Assembly (NCBI GenBank): GCA_020060215.1
Contig: JAGVAP010000074.1
Coordinates: 87,041 to 151,040 of the forward strand
Length of the DNA: 64,000 bases
Source: Deltaproteobacteria bacterium
Lineage (GTDB): Bacteria; Desulfobacterota; DSM-4660; Desulfatiglandales; HGW-15
Direction of reading: 5' to 3'
The translations under genes were made by a program, and so were the position numbers. The notes under the pieces are model-generated. The model made no database searches. It saw only the letters and a program-made list of their open reading frames with translations, and was not told the origin of the DNA. Positions within the stretch are counted from its first letter, which is position 1, and every line of letters starts with the position of its first letter. Below, piece after piece: positions 36,014 through 44,386 of the stretch.

Positions 36014-37429
36014 ATGGACGAGAGATCCTATGGGAAGGAAGATCTGCTGAAGGTTCTTCCGCCGGAGTGGCCGGTCGATCTGCGGCCGGACATCCGGAGA
36101 GAAATCCTTGCCACCGGACGCAAGATCGTCGTGCTGGATGACGATCCCACGGGGACCCAGACGGTCCACTCGATCCCGGTCCTGACGGAATGGGACGAAG
36201 CGAGCCTTTTCTCCGAGCTGTTGGATGATCCCCCCCTCTTCTATATCCTCACGAACTCCAGGAGCCTTCCTCTCGCCGAGGCGCGGTTGCTCAATGAAGA
36301 GATCGGCCGCAATCTGGCCCTTGCAGGGAAGAGGGCCGGAAGGGAATTCGTGGTCGTGAGCCGGAGCGATTCCACGCTTCGGGGCCACTTCCCCGGGGAG
36401 GTCGAGGCCCTGGCCGAATCCCTGGGGGGGAGGTTCGATGCCTGGATCATTGTCCCCTTTTTCCTGGAAGGCGGGCGGTTCACGATCGACGATATCCACT
36501 ATGTGGATGAAAAGGGGGTGCTGGTTCCAGCAGGGCAGACGCAGTTTGCCCGGGACGCGGTTTTCGGCTACCGCGCCTCCAACCTTCGCCGGTGGGTGGA
36601 AGAAAAGACCGGAGGCCGATCTTCCTCAACCGAGGTCGTCTCCATCTCCATCGAGGACCTCCGAAGGGGCGGACCTGAGAGGGTCGCCGAGCGACTGAAG
36701 CCTCTTCGCCAAGAGACGCCTTGCGTGGTCAATGCCGCTTCCTATCGAGACATGGAGGTCTTTGTCCGCGGTCTTCTGGACTCCGAGGCTCAGGGCGGGA
36801 GATTCCTGTATCGGACCGCCGCCTCCTTCGTGCAGGTGCGGGCAGGCATTCCACCCCGGCCCCTGCTCTCCCGAGAGGAGATGGGGCTCCCCCAGCACGG
36901 GGGTGGCCTCGTCGTGATCGGTTCCCATATCCAGAAGACGACGAGCCAGCTCCATGCCCTGTTGAAGGTCCCCGGAATCACCGGCCTGGAGTTGGATGTG
37001 GAAAAGATGCTCGATGAGCACTCGAGGGCCATCGAGCTCCCCCGCATGGCACGGCTGGTGGAGAATGATCTGAACGACTCCAGGGACGTGGTGGTCTACA
37101 CCACCCGAAGGCTGCATACGGCGGCCGACCCGCTGTCGAATCTCTTGATCGGCCACAAAGTATCCGAGGCCGTCGTCTCCCTGCTGGGCATGATCTCCGC
37201 CACACCGCGGTACCTGCTTGCAAAGGGAGGCATCACCGCGAGCGATGTCGCAACCCGGGGACTGCACGTCAAAAGGGCAATGGTGCTCGGCCAGATCCTG
37301 CCCGGGGTGCCCGTGTGGCGCCTGGGGGCAGAGAGCCGTTACCCCGGGCTCTCCTACATCGTCTTCCCCGGGAATGTCGGGTCCGATGAGGCCCTGGTCG
37401 ATGTGGTGACCGCGCTCCGAAAAGGCTAG
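36014..37429 (+). CDS. Four-carbon acid sugar kinase family protein (DUF1537/OtnK-like)
   Basis: 471 residues, close to family length. The N-terminal signature VVLDDDPTGTQT and the C-terminal nucleotide-binding motif LAKGGITASDVA are both present, with SRSDSTLRGHFPGEVEAL between them. Family members phosphorylate four-carbon acid sugars such as erythronate or threonate, or related hydroxy acids, with ATP. No dehydrogenase or aldolase partner gene lies nearby, so the substrate is unknown. No strong Shine-Dalgarno sequence is seen, although GGTTGAAGGTGAATC precedes the ATG. Confidence 0.85.
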   Translation: MDERSYGKEDLLKVLPPEWPVDLRPDIRREILATGRKIVVLDDDPTGTQTVHSIPVLTEWDEASLFSELLDDPPLFYILTNSRSLPLAEARLLNEEIGRNLALAGKRAGREFVVVSRSDSTLRGHFPGEVEALAESLGGRFDAWIIVPFFLEGGRFTIDDIHYVDEKGVLVPAGQTQFARDAVFGYRASNLRRWVEEKTGGRSSSTEVVSISIEDLRRGGPERVAERLKPLRQETPCVVNAASYRDMEVFVRGLLDSEAQGGRFLYRTAASFVQVRAGIPPRPLLSREEMGLPQHGGGLVVIGSHIQKTTSQLHALLKVPGITGLELDVEKMLDEHSRAIELPRMARLVENDLNDSRDVVVYTTRRLHTAADPLSNLLIGHKVSEAVVSLLGMISATPRYLLAKGGITASDVATRGLHVKRAMVLGQILPGVPVWRLGAESRYPGLSYIVFPGNVGSDEALVDVVTALRKG

Positions 37430-37873
37430 GTCTCCCGCGGTGGGGAGGTCTGAGGGAGGTTGAGCTTCACGCCTCTGCAGGATGGAGACAACGGCTTGTG
37501 GTCTTTGCCTCCGGCCTTCAACCTCTGGTATGAAACTTCGTCATGTCAGGTGTCAGGTTTCGGGTGTCAGCCCCGGTAGTCCATCCATTTCCTGACACCT
37601 GACACCCCGTAAAGTTTCCTGTTCCATCAAACAGGCCTCGGCCGGCGGCCCCACTGACTTCCAGCCTCCCCTCCACCCCTCAAACCTCCACCTTCGAGCT
37701 TTAACCTCCAGCCTTGACCTTGGTCTTGGAACGGATGTTGTTGCCTCCAACCTCAAGGCCCGAAAGGGCCGCTCCTCCCAACCCTTGCCTCTCTTATTCG
37801 TCTTGCTTTTTTCCCCCCCGTTGGTTAATGTTCCTAGCATTTATGACCCCACTATGGAGATCTCCCTCACATC
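37430..37873. other. 444-base repeat-rich intergenic region
   Basis: No gene seen. The centre is a stem-loop repeat (37544-37604) followed by a long stretch of degenerate CCTCC/CTTCCAGCCTCC words. A related array is found at 57330-57500. Confidence 0.6.
37544..37604. repeat. Stem-loop repeat, copy A (perfect 14-base arms)
   Basis: TGTCAGGTGTCAGG (37544-37557) and its exact complement (37591-37604) enclose a 33-base loop beginning TTTCGGGTGTCAGCCCCGG. The loop reappears reverse-complemented in copy B (57363-57432), while the outer flanks (TATGAAACTTCGTC before, TCGGCCGGCGGC and CTGACTTCCAGCCTC after) are in the same orientation in both copies. Confidence 0.7.
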
Positions 37874-38743
37874 ATGCTTGTTCGATTAGGGATCATCGGC
37901 GCTCTTGCACTGGCTGCAAGGAAGGGATTTCTAAACAGCCGCGACCTGCAGCTCATTGAAATCGACATAGGCCTGGAAAACCTGCCCGCCTCTTTCGACG
38001 GTCTTCGAATCGGTCATATGACGGACATCCACGCCGGCCCCCTGGTCCCGCGAGAGCTCATCCGGGAGGGGGTGGATCTGGTCATGGGGGCGCGCCCGGA
38101 CCTGATCGTCCTCACAGGGGATTTCATGAACGGCAACCGGGGAATCCTCCGACCCAACAACGGCAGCTTCAAGCAGCACCACTACGACTACTGCATCGAG
38201 GAGTTGCAGCGGCTGAATGCCCCCTTCGGGGTCTTCGGCGTCATGGGGAACCACGATTTCTGGAGCGGGAAGAAGCTGGCGGAGGCGATCGTCGAGGACC
38301 TCGGCAGCATCGGAATCCGGATGTTGAGAAACGAGTCGGTCGTTCTGGAGAACGGCGGCGACCGTCTCTACCTGCTCGGGGTGGACGACTATTGGCAGGA
38401 TTCCTACGACCTCAAGCGGGCCACAAGATCCGTTCCGCGGGAGGGGTGCCGTATCCTGCTCTCCCACAACCCTGACGTGAATGAAGACATCACGAGGATG
38501 CAGGAGCATATAGACCTGGTGGTCTCCGGCCACACCCATGGCGGTCAGATCGTACTGCCCGTGTTGGGCTTCCCCTACCTGCTCTCCCCCTTCGGGCAGA
38601 AGTATCGGGCAGGCCTCGTCAGGGACCACCGGAGGCAGACCTATATCAGTTGCGGCCTCGGCGCCTATCTCGCCCCGATCCGTCTGAACTGCCCCCCCGA
38701 CGTGTCCGTTCTGACCCTCTACCGGCAGGCGGCTGATGCCTAA
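37874..38743 (+). CDS. Calcineurin-like metallophosphoesterase (YkuE/LpxG type)
   Basis: 289 residues. All five metallophosphoesterase blocks are visible: HMTDIHAG, VLTGDFMN, GVMGNHDFW, LLSHNPDV and VVSGHTHGGQI. The N-terminus (VRLGIIGALALAAR) is mildly hydrophobic and could be a membrane anchor. Proteins of this subgroup act on membrane-linked phosphodiesters, and some replace LpxH in lipid A synthesis; this is possible here but unproven. It stands alone between two repeat-rich gaps. Confidence 0.85.
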   Translation: MLVRLGIIGALALAARKGFLNSRDLQLIEIDIGLENLPASFDGLRIGHMTDIHAGPLVPRELIREGVDLVMGARPDLIVLTGDFMNGNRGILRPNNGSFKQHHYDYCIEELQRLNAPFGVFGVMGNHDFWSGKKLAEAIVEDLGSIGIRMLRNESVVLENGGDRLYLLGVDDYWQDSYDLKRATRSVPREGCRILLSHNPDVNEDITRMQEHIDLVVSGHTHGGQIVLPVLGFPYLLSPFGQKYRAGLVRDHRRQTYISCGLGAYLAPIRLNCPPDVSVLTLYRQAADA

Positions 38744-39115
38744 TTGCACCCTGGGGCGGCCACGCCCGGCGGGGCCACGCATCGGAACGAATCCATCTAT
38801 TTCAGGAGAGGATCAGGGAACAGGGTGGGGGTGGAGCCCTGCTCTTCTACTCGAGGGATGTCTATTACTTCTCCGGGACCGCCAGACCGGGCCATATTCG
38901 TCGCGGAGGAGACTTCTTGCGGTCTTTTCTTCTGTAGCAGCAAGCTCCTGCTTGCGATGAGAAACTTTGGGCTGTGGAAGGTTCTTAACCATCCTGTTGA
39001 TCCTGTTATCCTGTCGAAGCCTGAAGTTTCATATAAGTATTGGCTCAGCCGGTAAGCCACGTCCTGGAAAGCTGGCGCCATGGAATGGTGGGAAGAAATG
39101 AACAGGGAGCAGAAA
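38744..39115. other. 372-base intergenic region with repeats
   Basis: No gene seen. It contains one copy of the GCAAGCTCCTGC palindrome (38938-38957) and a stretch AACCATCCTGTTGATCCTGTTATCCTGTC (38988-39016) made of direct repeats of ATCCTGTT. No promoter pair stood out. Confidence 0.5.
38938..38957. repeat. AGCAAGCTCCTGCTTGCGATG repeat, copy 1
   Basis: Short palindromic repeat (GCAAGCTCCTGCTTGC) shared with 41231-41257, 39541-39596 and 44043-44114. All copies fall in intergenic DNA within 5.2 kb. Confidence 0.55.
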
Positions 39116-39478
39116 ATGCTTTGTGATCGGTGCAAGGACGAGATCGAAAAAGGAGAAGAGCGGGAGCACAACGGCCTCACGCTCTGCGAAGACTGCTATA
39201 TGGATGCCCTCTCTCCCGCCCGCACGTGCGATCCGTGGGCCGTTCACTCCGCCAAGTCCCTGGCGCAGGAAAGCGGCTTCGCTCCCCAGGTCAATGAGGT
39301 CCAGTCCAGGATCCTGAGCATCCTCCAAGAGACCGGGGGGACCGAGCTCAAGGACCTGTCGGAGAGACTCCAGATGAAGCCGTCGGACCTGGAGCGGGAG
39401 ATCGCGTCCCTGCGGCACATGGAGAAGATACGGGGAGAGCTGAGGGAAGGGAAAAGGATCATCCGGCTCTGGTCATGA
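39116..39478 (+). CDS. Small zinc-ribbon and helix-turn-helix protein
   Basis: 120 residues. Residues 2-30 hold two CxxC pairs (LCDRCKDEIEKGEE and TLCEDCYMDAL), a treble-clef or LIM-like zinc site. The C-terminal 60 residues look like a winged helix (VQSRILSILQETGGTELKDLSERLQ, SDLEREIASLRHMEKIRGEL). I use ATG 39116 with GGGAG seven bases upstream; the frame is open from 39080. The combination suggests a small regulator, but no target is evident. Confidence 0.7.
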   Translation: MLCDRCKDEIEKGEEREHNGLTLCEDCYMDALSPARTCDPWAVHSAKSLAQESGFAPQVNEVQSRILSILQETGGTELKDLSERLQMKPSDLEREIASLRHMEKIRGELREGKRIIRLWS

Positions 39479-39540
39479 AAGAAGGCCTTGGGTTCGGGTG
39501 AAGCTACAGGAGACCCCTTCTTCCCTTCGGAAAAGGACAG

Positions 39541-39596
39541 GGGCAAGCTCCTGGCGATGCCCGGTTCCGGAGAACCGCAGGCAGGAGCTTGCTCCC
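39541..39596. repeat. Inverted pair of CAAGCTCCTG repeats, copy 2
   Basis: GGGCAAGCTCCTG and CAGGAGCTTGCTCCC face each other across 28 bases between the zinc-ribbon gene and the convergent OsmC gene; a terminator-like role is possible. Confidence 0.5.
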
Positions 39597-39642
39597 CATC
39601 ACTCCGGTGCTCCGTCACTCCGCGGCTCCATCTCTCAGGTTT

Positions 39643-40116
39643 TCATTTGATTTCATAGCGGACATTCACCTCGATGTCCTTCCTCATCGAGTGATAGACG
39701 GAGCAGTACTTTTCCCTGGAGAGCGAAATGGCGCGCTCGATCTTGGCCGGGGTAATCCCTTTTCCGGAGATGTGAATCACCATGCTGAAAGACCGGTAGT
39801 ACTGCGGGGGATCCAGGTTCCTTTCGCCCTCGACCTCCATCTCGTATCGGCTGACCTCACAGCGCATCTTCCTGAGGATATGAACCACGTCGATGGACAT
39901 GCAGCCGGCGAGGCTCAGCAGGAAGGTCTCCGTCGGCGAGCACCCCTCCTGGTAGCTCACGTCGTATTCCACCTCATAGCCCCGCTGGGTCGTACACATG
40001 AAGTAAAGATCCCTCTGGAGGGTTACTCTCCCCTTGTTCACGGGCAGGATCTTTTCCTTGTATCCCCCCAGCTCAGGCCTCTCCTCCCGGGCCGATTCCT
40101 TTTCACTTTCACTCAT
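39643..40116 (-). CDS. OsmC family protein
   Basis: 157 residues. The two reactive cysteines expected in OsmC/Ohr proteins are in LSLAGCMSIDVV and SREKYCSVYHSM, and the Ser/Pro-Thr-Glu motif EGCSPTETFLL is present. OsmC proteins reduce organic hydroperoxides through this Cys pair. I use the internal ATG 40116 because AAGGAG is six bases upstream. Single gene, not obviously linked to neighbours. Confidence 0.88.
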   Translation of the reverse strand: MSESEKESAREERPELGGYKEKILPVNKGRVTLQRDLYFMCTTQRGYEVEYDVSYQEGCSPTETFLLSLAGCMSIDVVHILRKMRCEVSRYEMEVEGERNLDPPQYYRSFSMVIHISGKGITPAKIERAISLSREKYCSVYHSMRKDIEVNVRYEIK

Positions 40117-40241
40117 GCTCCACTCCTTGTCAGGTTTTTGATCCATCACTCTATGGGCGAGCCGTGATCAAGTCAATGACGAGCTTTTTCGTGATGGACG
40201 GAATGCCCGCGCCGCGGAGGGAAACGACGCCCGACGACGCC

Positions 40242-40922
40242 CTACTTCGCGGCCCCGACCGACTGCGCGATTCGAAGCACCTGGTTCTCCTTCAGGCCGA
40301 GGGCCTTCGCCACCTTGTCGTGATAGATGCTCGCAAATATGCAGGATCCGAGTCCAAGGGCTGCCGACTCGAGATAGAGACTCTGCCCCACGCAGCCGAT
40401 CTCCAGGTCTGCATAAGCCATGTTGGAGGCCTTCTCCTTGTCGATCACGTAGAGCACGATCATGGCCGCCTTCCTGAACCCGTCCTGAAGCGGGACGGCC
40501 TTCCGGATGTCTTCCGCAATGAGCCTTTTCAGGGAGTGGCGCTCCGGTTGGTAAAGGAAAACGCCGTCGGGGAGCGCAGCCATCACTTCCAGCGGATATC
40601 GCGCTCTGGCAGAGGGGACCGTACGACCGCCGCCTTGCCTGTTCACTCCGGTCCCCGCCCACAGGAGCCTCGAGATCTCCTCCATGGAGAGTCTCCGGTC
40701 GGGATCATAGGTCTTGGTGGACCTTCTCTCCTGGAGCGCCTTTTCCAGGGTAAGAGGATTGGTCTTTTCAAAGGAGGGAAGAGCAATCTCCGGCGACGTT
40801 CCCTGTCCGCCGGAAACCTCCTGCCTGGAGGCCCCTTCCGCCCTCGTGACTCCGCCTTTGATCATCGCGAACAACCCGAGGACTACCGCTGCCGTCCTTC
40901 CCATAAAGATGCGTCTGTCCAT
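40242..40922 (-). CDS. SagB-type nitroreductase family protein with export signal
   Basis: 226 residues. The N-terminus DRRIFMGRTAAVVLGLFAMIKGGVTRAEG resembles a signal peptide (the RR is followed by IFMG, close to a Tat pattern). The FMN-binding nitroreductase features are LEKALQERRSTKTYDP, LSRLLWAGTGVNR, then ARYPLEVMAALPDGVFLY and, near the end, QSLYLESAALGLGSCIFAS. SagB-type enzymes carry out FMN-dependent oxidations or reductions; an exported version is less common. No maturation partner lies nearby, and the substrate is unknown. Confidence 0.82.
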   Translation of the reverse strand: MDRRIFMGRTAAVVLGLFAMIKGGVTRAEGASRQEVSGGQGTSPEIALPSFEKTNPLTLEKALQERRSTKTYDPDRRLSMEEISRLLWAGTGVNRQGGGRTVPSARARYPLEVMAALPDGVFLYQPERHSLKRLIAEDIRKAVPLQDGFRKAAMIVLYVIDKEKASNMAYADLEIGCVGQSLYLESAALGLGSCIFASIYHDKVAKALGLKENQVLRIAQSVGAAK

Positions 40923-41173
40923 TCCTGCCTCCTTTTTTCCGGTGATGAATTCCTCTCAGGCCCCTGACGGACACGAGTCTACTAGTAATCCCCAAATCCG
41001 GTCTTGTCTCGCCCGGGAGTCAGAATTCGTTTCAGGCAACGAATACCTGGACTTATCGGCTCAATGCTTGACAGAGTACCATGGAAGCCACACTATAGAT
41101 CAATTCTCCTTTTCCTTATCAACTTAAAGAATCCGAACTGAAAGCAGGCGCATCGGCATGAAAATCCCCCCTG

Positions 41174-41193
41174 CCCCCTTTTAGAAAAGGGGG
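41174..41193. repeat. G/C-rich perfect palindrome
   Basis: CCCCCTTTT and AAAAGGGGG are complementary with two bases between them. It has no T tract and is likely a repeat rather than a terminator. Confidence 0.4.
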
Positions 41194-41230
41194 AAGAGAG
41201 CCGTTCTGCCTACCCGCGGGAGGGTGAAAC

Positions 41231-41257
41231 TGCAGGAGCAAGCTCCTGCTTGCGATG
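41231..41257. repeat. GCAAGCTCCTGC repeat, copy 3
   Basis: TGCAGGAGCAAGCTCCTGCTTGCGATG: the unit AGGAGCAAGCTCCT is itself palindromic, and the 3' part matches copy 1 exactly (GCAAGCTCCTGCTTGCGATG). Confidence 0.55.
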
Positions 41258-41501
41258 CTGCGACAGACCTTTCGCAGGCGGTGTGCATCGCAACCGGGAG
41301 GTTTCTCCTACAGTACGTCTCCCTGCAAAAGGGACGACGGGTCATCCTGAGCTGGCTCCTTTGGTCTCCCCCTCTTCAAAAGGGTGACCGGGAGGGGATT
41401 TGGCACGAGCCCTTTGGGAGCGGGATTCACTTCTTACGACCCGGGCATATGCACCTGCATCGATGACTTCCTGAACCCCCACCGTGAAAGGAGGGCTCGC
41501 C

Positions 41502-43778
41502 ATGTCCGCCTCGAAACTCAAATGGGCCGCGATATTCAGCTTCCTCACCTCCATGTTCTTCCTGATCTGGGGTGGCTTCTACACCAGGGAGCATCTCCCG
41601 CCGTACCCGGAAAAGGTGGTGACCTCCGATGGCAGGTTGCTCTTCGGCAAGGCGGACATCCTGGCAGGCCAGCAGGTCTTTCAGCGATACGGACTGATGG
41701 ATCATGGGTCCATCTGGGGACATGGTTCCCAGCGCGGGCCCGAGTTTTCGGCCACCTCCCTCAAGATCCTGAGCGATACGGTCAGGAACTCCGTCATACG
41801 GAACACCTACCGAAAACCCTACCAGGAGCTGAATGATCTTGAGAAGGACATCGTGCGGGTGACGACCGCTCGGGAGCTGAAGACGAACCGATATGACCCG
41901 CAAACCCGGGTGCTGACCCTCACCCCCGCGCAGGTGGAGGGTCTGGATGCGGTCCACAGCCGCTGGTCGGATACACTCAAGTATGGGCGGCAAAACGAGG
42001 GGTTCCTGCCCAACACGGTGCCCACGGATGAGGAACGGCTGCAGATCTCTCGTTTCTTTTTCTGGACCGCCTGGGCCGCCTCCACCAACCGGCCCGATGA
42101 GGATTTCACCTACACCAACAACTGGCCGGCGGACAGCACGATCGGAAACGTGCCGACCACCGACACGTACCTGTGGAGCATCGGGGGGATCCTCAGCCTG
42201 GTCATCGTCCTGGGGATCTTTATCTTCTTCGTCCATTACTTCGGGATCTGGTACGGCCCGACAAGGGGGGCTCCCCTCGCCGACAAACTGATCGATATCC
42301 CCCTGACGCCCAGCCAGTTCACGGCAGCCAAGTACTTCATGGTGGTGATCCTCCTGTTCCTCCTCCAGACCACATTCGGTGGACTCCTTGCACACTACAC
42401 CATCCATCCCGCCAGCTTCTGGATCCCCACCATCGCCGGCCTTATCCCGTACAGCTGGGCCAAGACGTGGCACCTCCAGCTCGCGATCTTCTGGATTGCC
42501 ACCACCTGGATCGGAACCGCCGTCTACCTGGCGCCGATCATCGGGGGCATCGAACCGAAGCGGCAGAACATGCTCGTGAAGGCGCTCCTGGGGGCCATCC
42601 TTTTCGTTGCCGCCGGCAGCCTCCTCGGGGAGATCGCCGGAATCAAGGGATATCTGGGGGATTGGTGGTTCTGGCTCGGCCACCAGGGATGGGAGTTCCT
42701 GGAGCTTGGCCGGTTGTGGCAGATTCTCCTGTTCGTCGGTCTGATCGCATGGCTCCTGATCGTCTACCGACCGATCGGACACCACATCAGGCTCCGCCAC
42801 AAGGACGAATACACCTCCCTCATCTGGTTCTACTCGATTGCCGCGATCATGATCGTGGCCTTTTTCGGATTCGGCCTCTTCTACGGCAGAGAGACCCACA
42901 TCTCCATGGCCGACTACTGGCGGTGGTTCGTGGTGCACCTGTGGGTGGAGAACACCTTCGAGTTCTTCGGCATCGCCATCATCGCCCTGCTGCTGGTCAC
43001 CATGGGTCTGGCCTCGGCCCGTGCGGCGATCCTGGTGGCCTATTTCACCGTAGCCATCGTGTTCCTGAGCGGGATCATCGGCACCGCTCACCACTTCTTC
43101 TGGTTCGGCCAGCCATCCTTCTGGCTGGGGGTGGGTTCGATCTTCTCCTCCTTTGAGCCGATCCCCCTCTTCGGGCTGGTGGTTCGCGGGCTGATGGAGT
43201 ACCGATCCATTCAGAGGGAGGGAAGGGAGTTCCCCTATCGATGGCCCCTGTTCTTCCTGGTCGCCTCTTCTTTCTGGAGCTTCCTCGGGGCGGCGGTCTT
43301 CGGCTTCCTGATCAACCTGCCGATCATCAATTACTATGAGCATGGGACCTATCTTACGATGAACCACGGCCACGGGGCCCTCTTCGGGGTCTACGGCATG
43401 CTCTCCATCGGACTGCTTCTGTTCTGCTGGCGCGGGCTGGTGGAGCCGAAGTACTGGAAGAACGGGCTGCTCAAGCTCTCCTTTTTCGGTTTCAATGTGG
43501 GGCTCCTGCTCCTGACCCTGGGGACGCTCTTCCCGGTGGGCATCATGCAGACCTGGACGGCCTACAAGGAAGGGCTTTGGCTGGCGCGCGATGCCTCGTT
43601 CTTCGAAGGCCCCATCGTCCTCTGGTTCGGGACCTTCCGCATCGTCCCGGACCTCACCATCATCGTGCTCGGCGTCCTGCCGCTGGCGATCTTCCTGTTC
43701 AGGACCTACCCCCGCCTGAAGGCCAGGGAGATCAGGGAGGGGGAATCGGTGTGGGAGAGGCTGGGGGTGGAACTATAG
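41502..43778 (+). CDS. norB: Quinol-type nitric oxide reductase with altered quinol site
   Basis: 758 residues: an N-terminal transmembrane helix with periplasmic domain (1-220), as in single-subunit qNOR, then about twelve more helices. Catalytic FeB ligands are intact: VVHLWVE (His479, Glu483) and TAHHFFWF (His530, His531). Heme histidines are in WHLQLAIF (His324) and NHGHGALFG. The quinol-binding helix, normally AHYxVExxxF, reads AHYTIHPASF (His298, His302, Phe306): the usual Glu is replaced by His. It reduces NO to N2O at the inner membrane. The ATG 41502 has AAAGGAGG seven bases upstream. The gene stands alone, without a NorR-type regulator nearby. It serves as NO detoxification or respiration. 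Confidence 0.88.
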   Translation: MSASKLKWAAIFSFLTSMFFLIWGGFYTREHLPPYPEKVVTSDGRLLFGKADILAGQQVFQRYGLMDHGSIWGHGSQRGPEFSATSLKILSDTVRNSVIRNTYRKPYQELNDLEKDIVRVTTARELKTNRYDPQTRVLTLTPAQVEGLDAVHSRWSDTLKYGRQNEGFLPNTVPTDEERLQISRFFFWTAWAASTNRPDEDFTYTNNWPADSTIGNVPTTDTYLWSIGGILSLVIVLGIFIFFVHYFGIWYGPTRGAPLADKLIDIPLTPSQFTAAKYFMVVILLFLLQTTFGGLLAHYTIHPASFWIPTIAGLIPYSWAKTWHLQLAIFWIATTWIGTAVYLAPIIGGIEPKRQNMLVKALLGAILFVAAGSLLGEIAGIKGYLGDWWFWLGHQGWEFLELGRLWQILLFVGLIAWLLIVYRPIGHHIRLRHKDEYTSLIWFYSIAAIMIVAFFGFGLFYGRETHISMADYWRWFVVHLWVENTFEFFGIAIIALLLVTMGLASARAAILVAYFTVAIVFLSGIIGTAHHFFWFGQPSFWLGVGSIFSSFEPIPLFGLVVRGLMEYRSIQREGREFPYRWPLFFLVASSFWSFLGAAVFGFLINLPIINYYEHGTYLTMNHGHGALFGVYGMLSIGLLLFCWRGLVEPKYWKNGLLKLSFFGFNVGLLLLTLGTLFPVGIMQTWTAYKEGLWLARDASFFEGPIVLWFGTFRIVPDLTIIVLGVLPLAIFLFRTYPRLKAREIREGESVWERLGVEL

Positions 43779-44042
43779 GGGAAGCAGCCGCCATACTCCT
43801 ACGCTGAGGTGCTTTTTGATATGCCTGGCCCGCATGCCGTCGATCAGATCATGCCGCGGCTAGCGGCTGCTTTTTCCCGGGTGACAGGGGATCAATACCA
43901 CCAAGTACACTGGTGGTTCGATGAGGCCCCCCTGGAAGGGGGGTCTCGTACCGACTCCCTTGTCCTCTTTCACGGAGGGCAGCCCCGGCCGCCTGCCCCG
44001 GAGGCGGCAAAAATGATCGAAAAGTCAGTCCTGGTGGTTTTC

Positions 44043-44114
44043 TGGAGCAAGCTCCTGCTTCCCGATCTTCTCGGAACTCAAAGAATCGAAAGCAGGAGCT
44101 TGCTCCTACAGGAA
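44043..44114. repeat. Inverted pair of GGAGCAAGCTCCTGCTT repeats, copy 4
   Basis: TGGAGCAAGCTCCTGCTT at the left and AAGCAGGAGCTTGCTCCTA at the right form arms of about 17 bases around a 36-base centre containing a second palindrome (CGATCTTCTCGG...AATCG). Confidence 0.6.
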
Positions 44115-44325
44115 AAGGGCTCCAACGATATCCATTCATATTGAAGCTTATCCGCCGGTTCCTGGTTCGTGGTGAGGGTTCCCCTTTGATCCATTTGGCG
44201 CTCGTCAATCTCCCCTTCCGCCTCCTTCCCTGCCTCACCATCTTTTCACCTATCCTCACCTTGCTTGCTTCAACTCCGATCACGCCTCCGCCGTTCGGCA
44301 GAGGTGGCCTGGAGAAGAAGATTAT

Positions 44326-44354
44326 TTTACCATAGCTTGCCGGTATGATATAAT
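44326..44354 (+). promoter_or_regulatory. Sigma-70-type promoter for the binding-protein/activator gene pair
   Basis: TTTACC, a 17-base spacer and a perfect TATAAT (44349-44354), 32 bases upstream of the ATG at 44387. Suggests constitutive low-level expression of the sensor pair. Confidence 0.55.
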
Positions 44355-44386
44355 GGTGTTCAAATCTACTCCCCATTCGGAGCCCC

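Larger units (their letters stand above)
40923..41501. other. 579-base intergenic region upstream of the nitric oxide reductase gene
   Basis: No gene seen. It contains a CCCCCTTTTAGAAAAGGGGG palindrome (41174-41193), one copy of the CAAGCTCCTG repeat (41231-41257) and a weak -35/-10 pair (TTGACA at 41068, CACTAT 17 bases later). TGGCACG at 41401 lacks a proper -12 element. Confidence 0.5.
43779..44386. other. 608-base intergenic region between norB and the binding-protein gene
   Basis: No gene seen. It contains the inverted repeat pair at 44043-44114 and a sigma-70-like promoter (44326-44354) for the following gene. A G-rich hairpin CCCCCTGGAAGGGGGG (43928-43943) lies in the first part. Confidence 0.5.

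Noticed and set aside
37430..37873. CRISPR array in the repeat-rich gap
   Set aside because: Repeats are few, unequal in spacing and palindromic, with no regular spacers and no cas genes in the window.
41401..41416. TGGCACGAGCCCTTTG as a sigma-54 promoter for norB
   Set aside because: The -24 half is perfect, but the invariant GC of the -12 element is missing at the right distance (TT there).
41502..43778. Nitric oxide dismutase instead of reductase
   Set aside because: Both FeB-site histidines (His530, His531) and Glu483 are kept; as I recall, the dismutase group has substitutions at these positions. Only one quinol-site residue is unusual.
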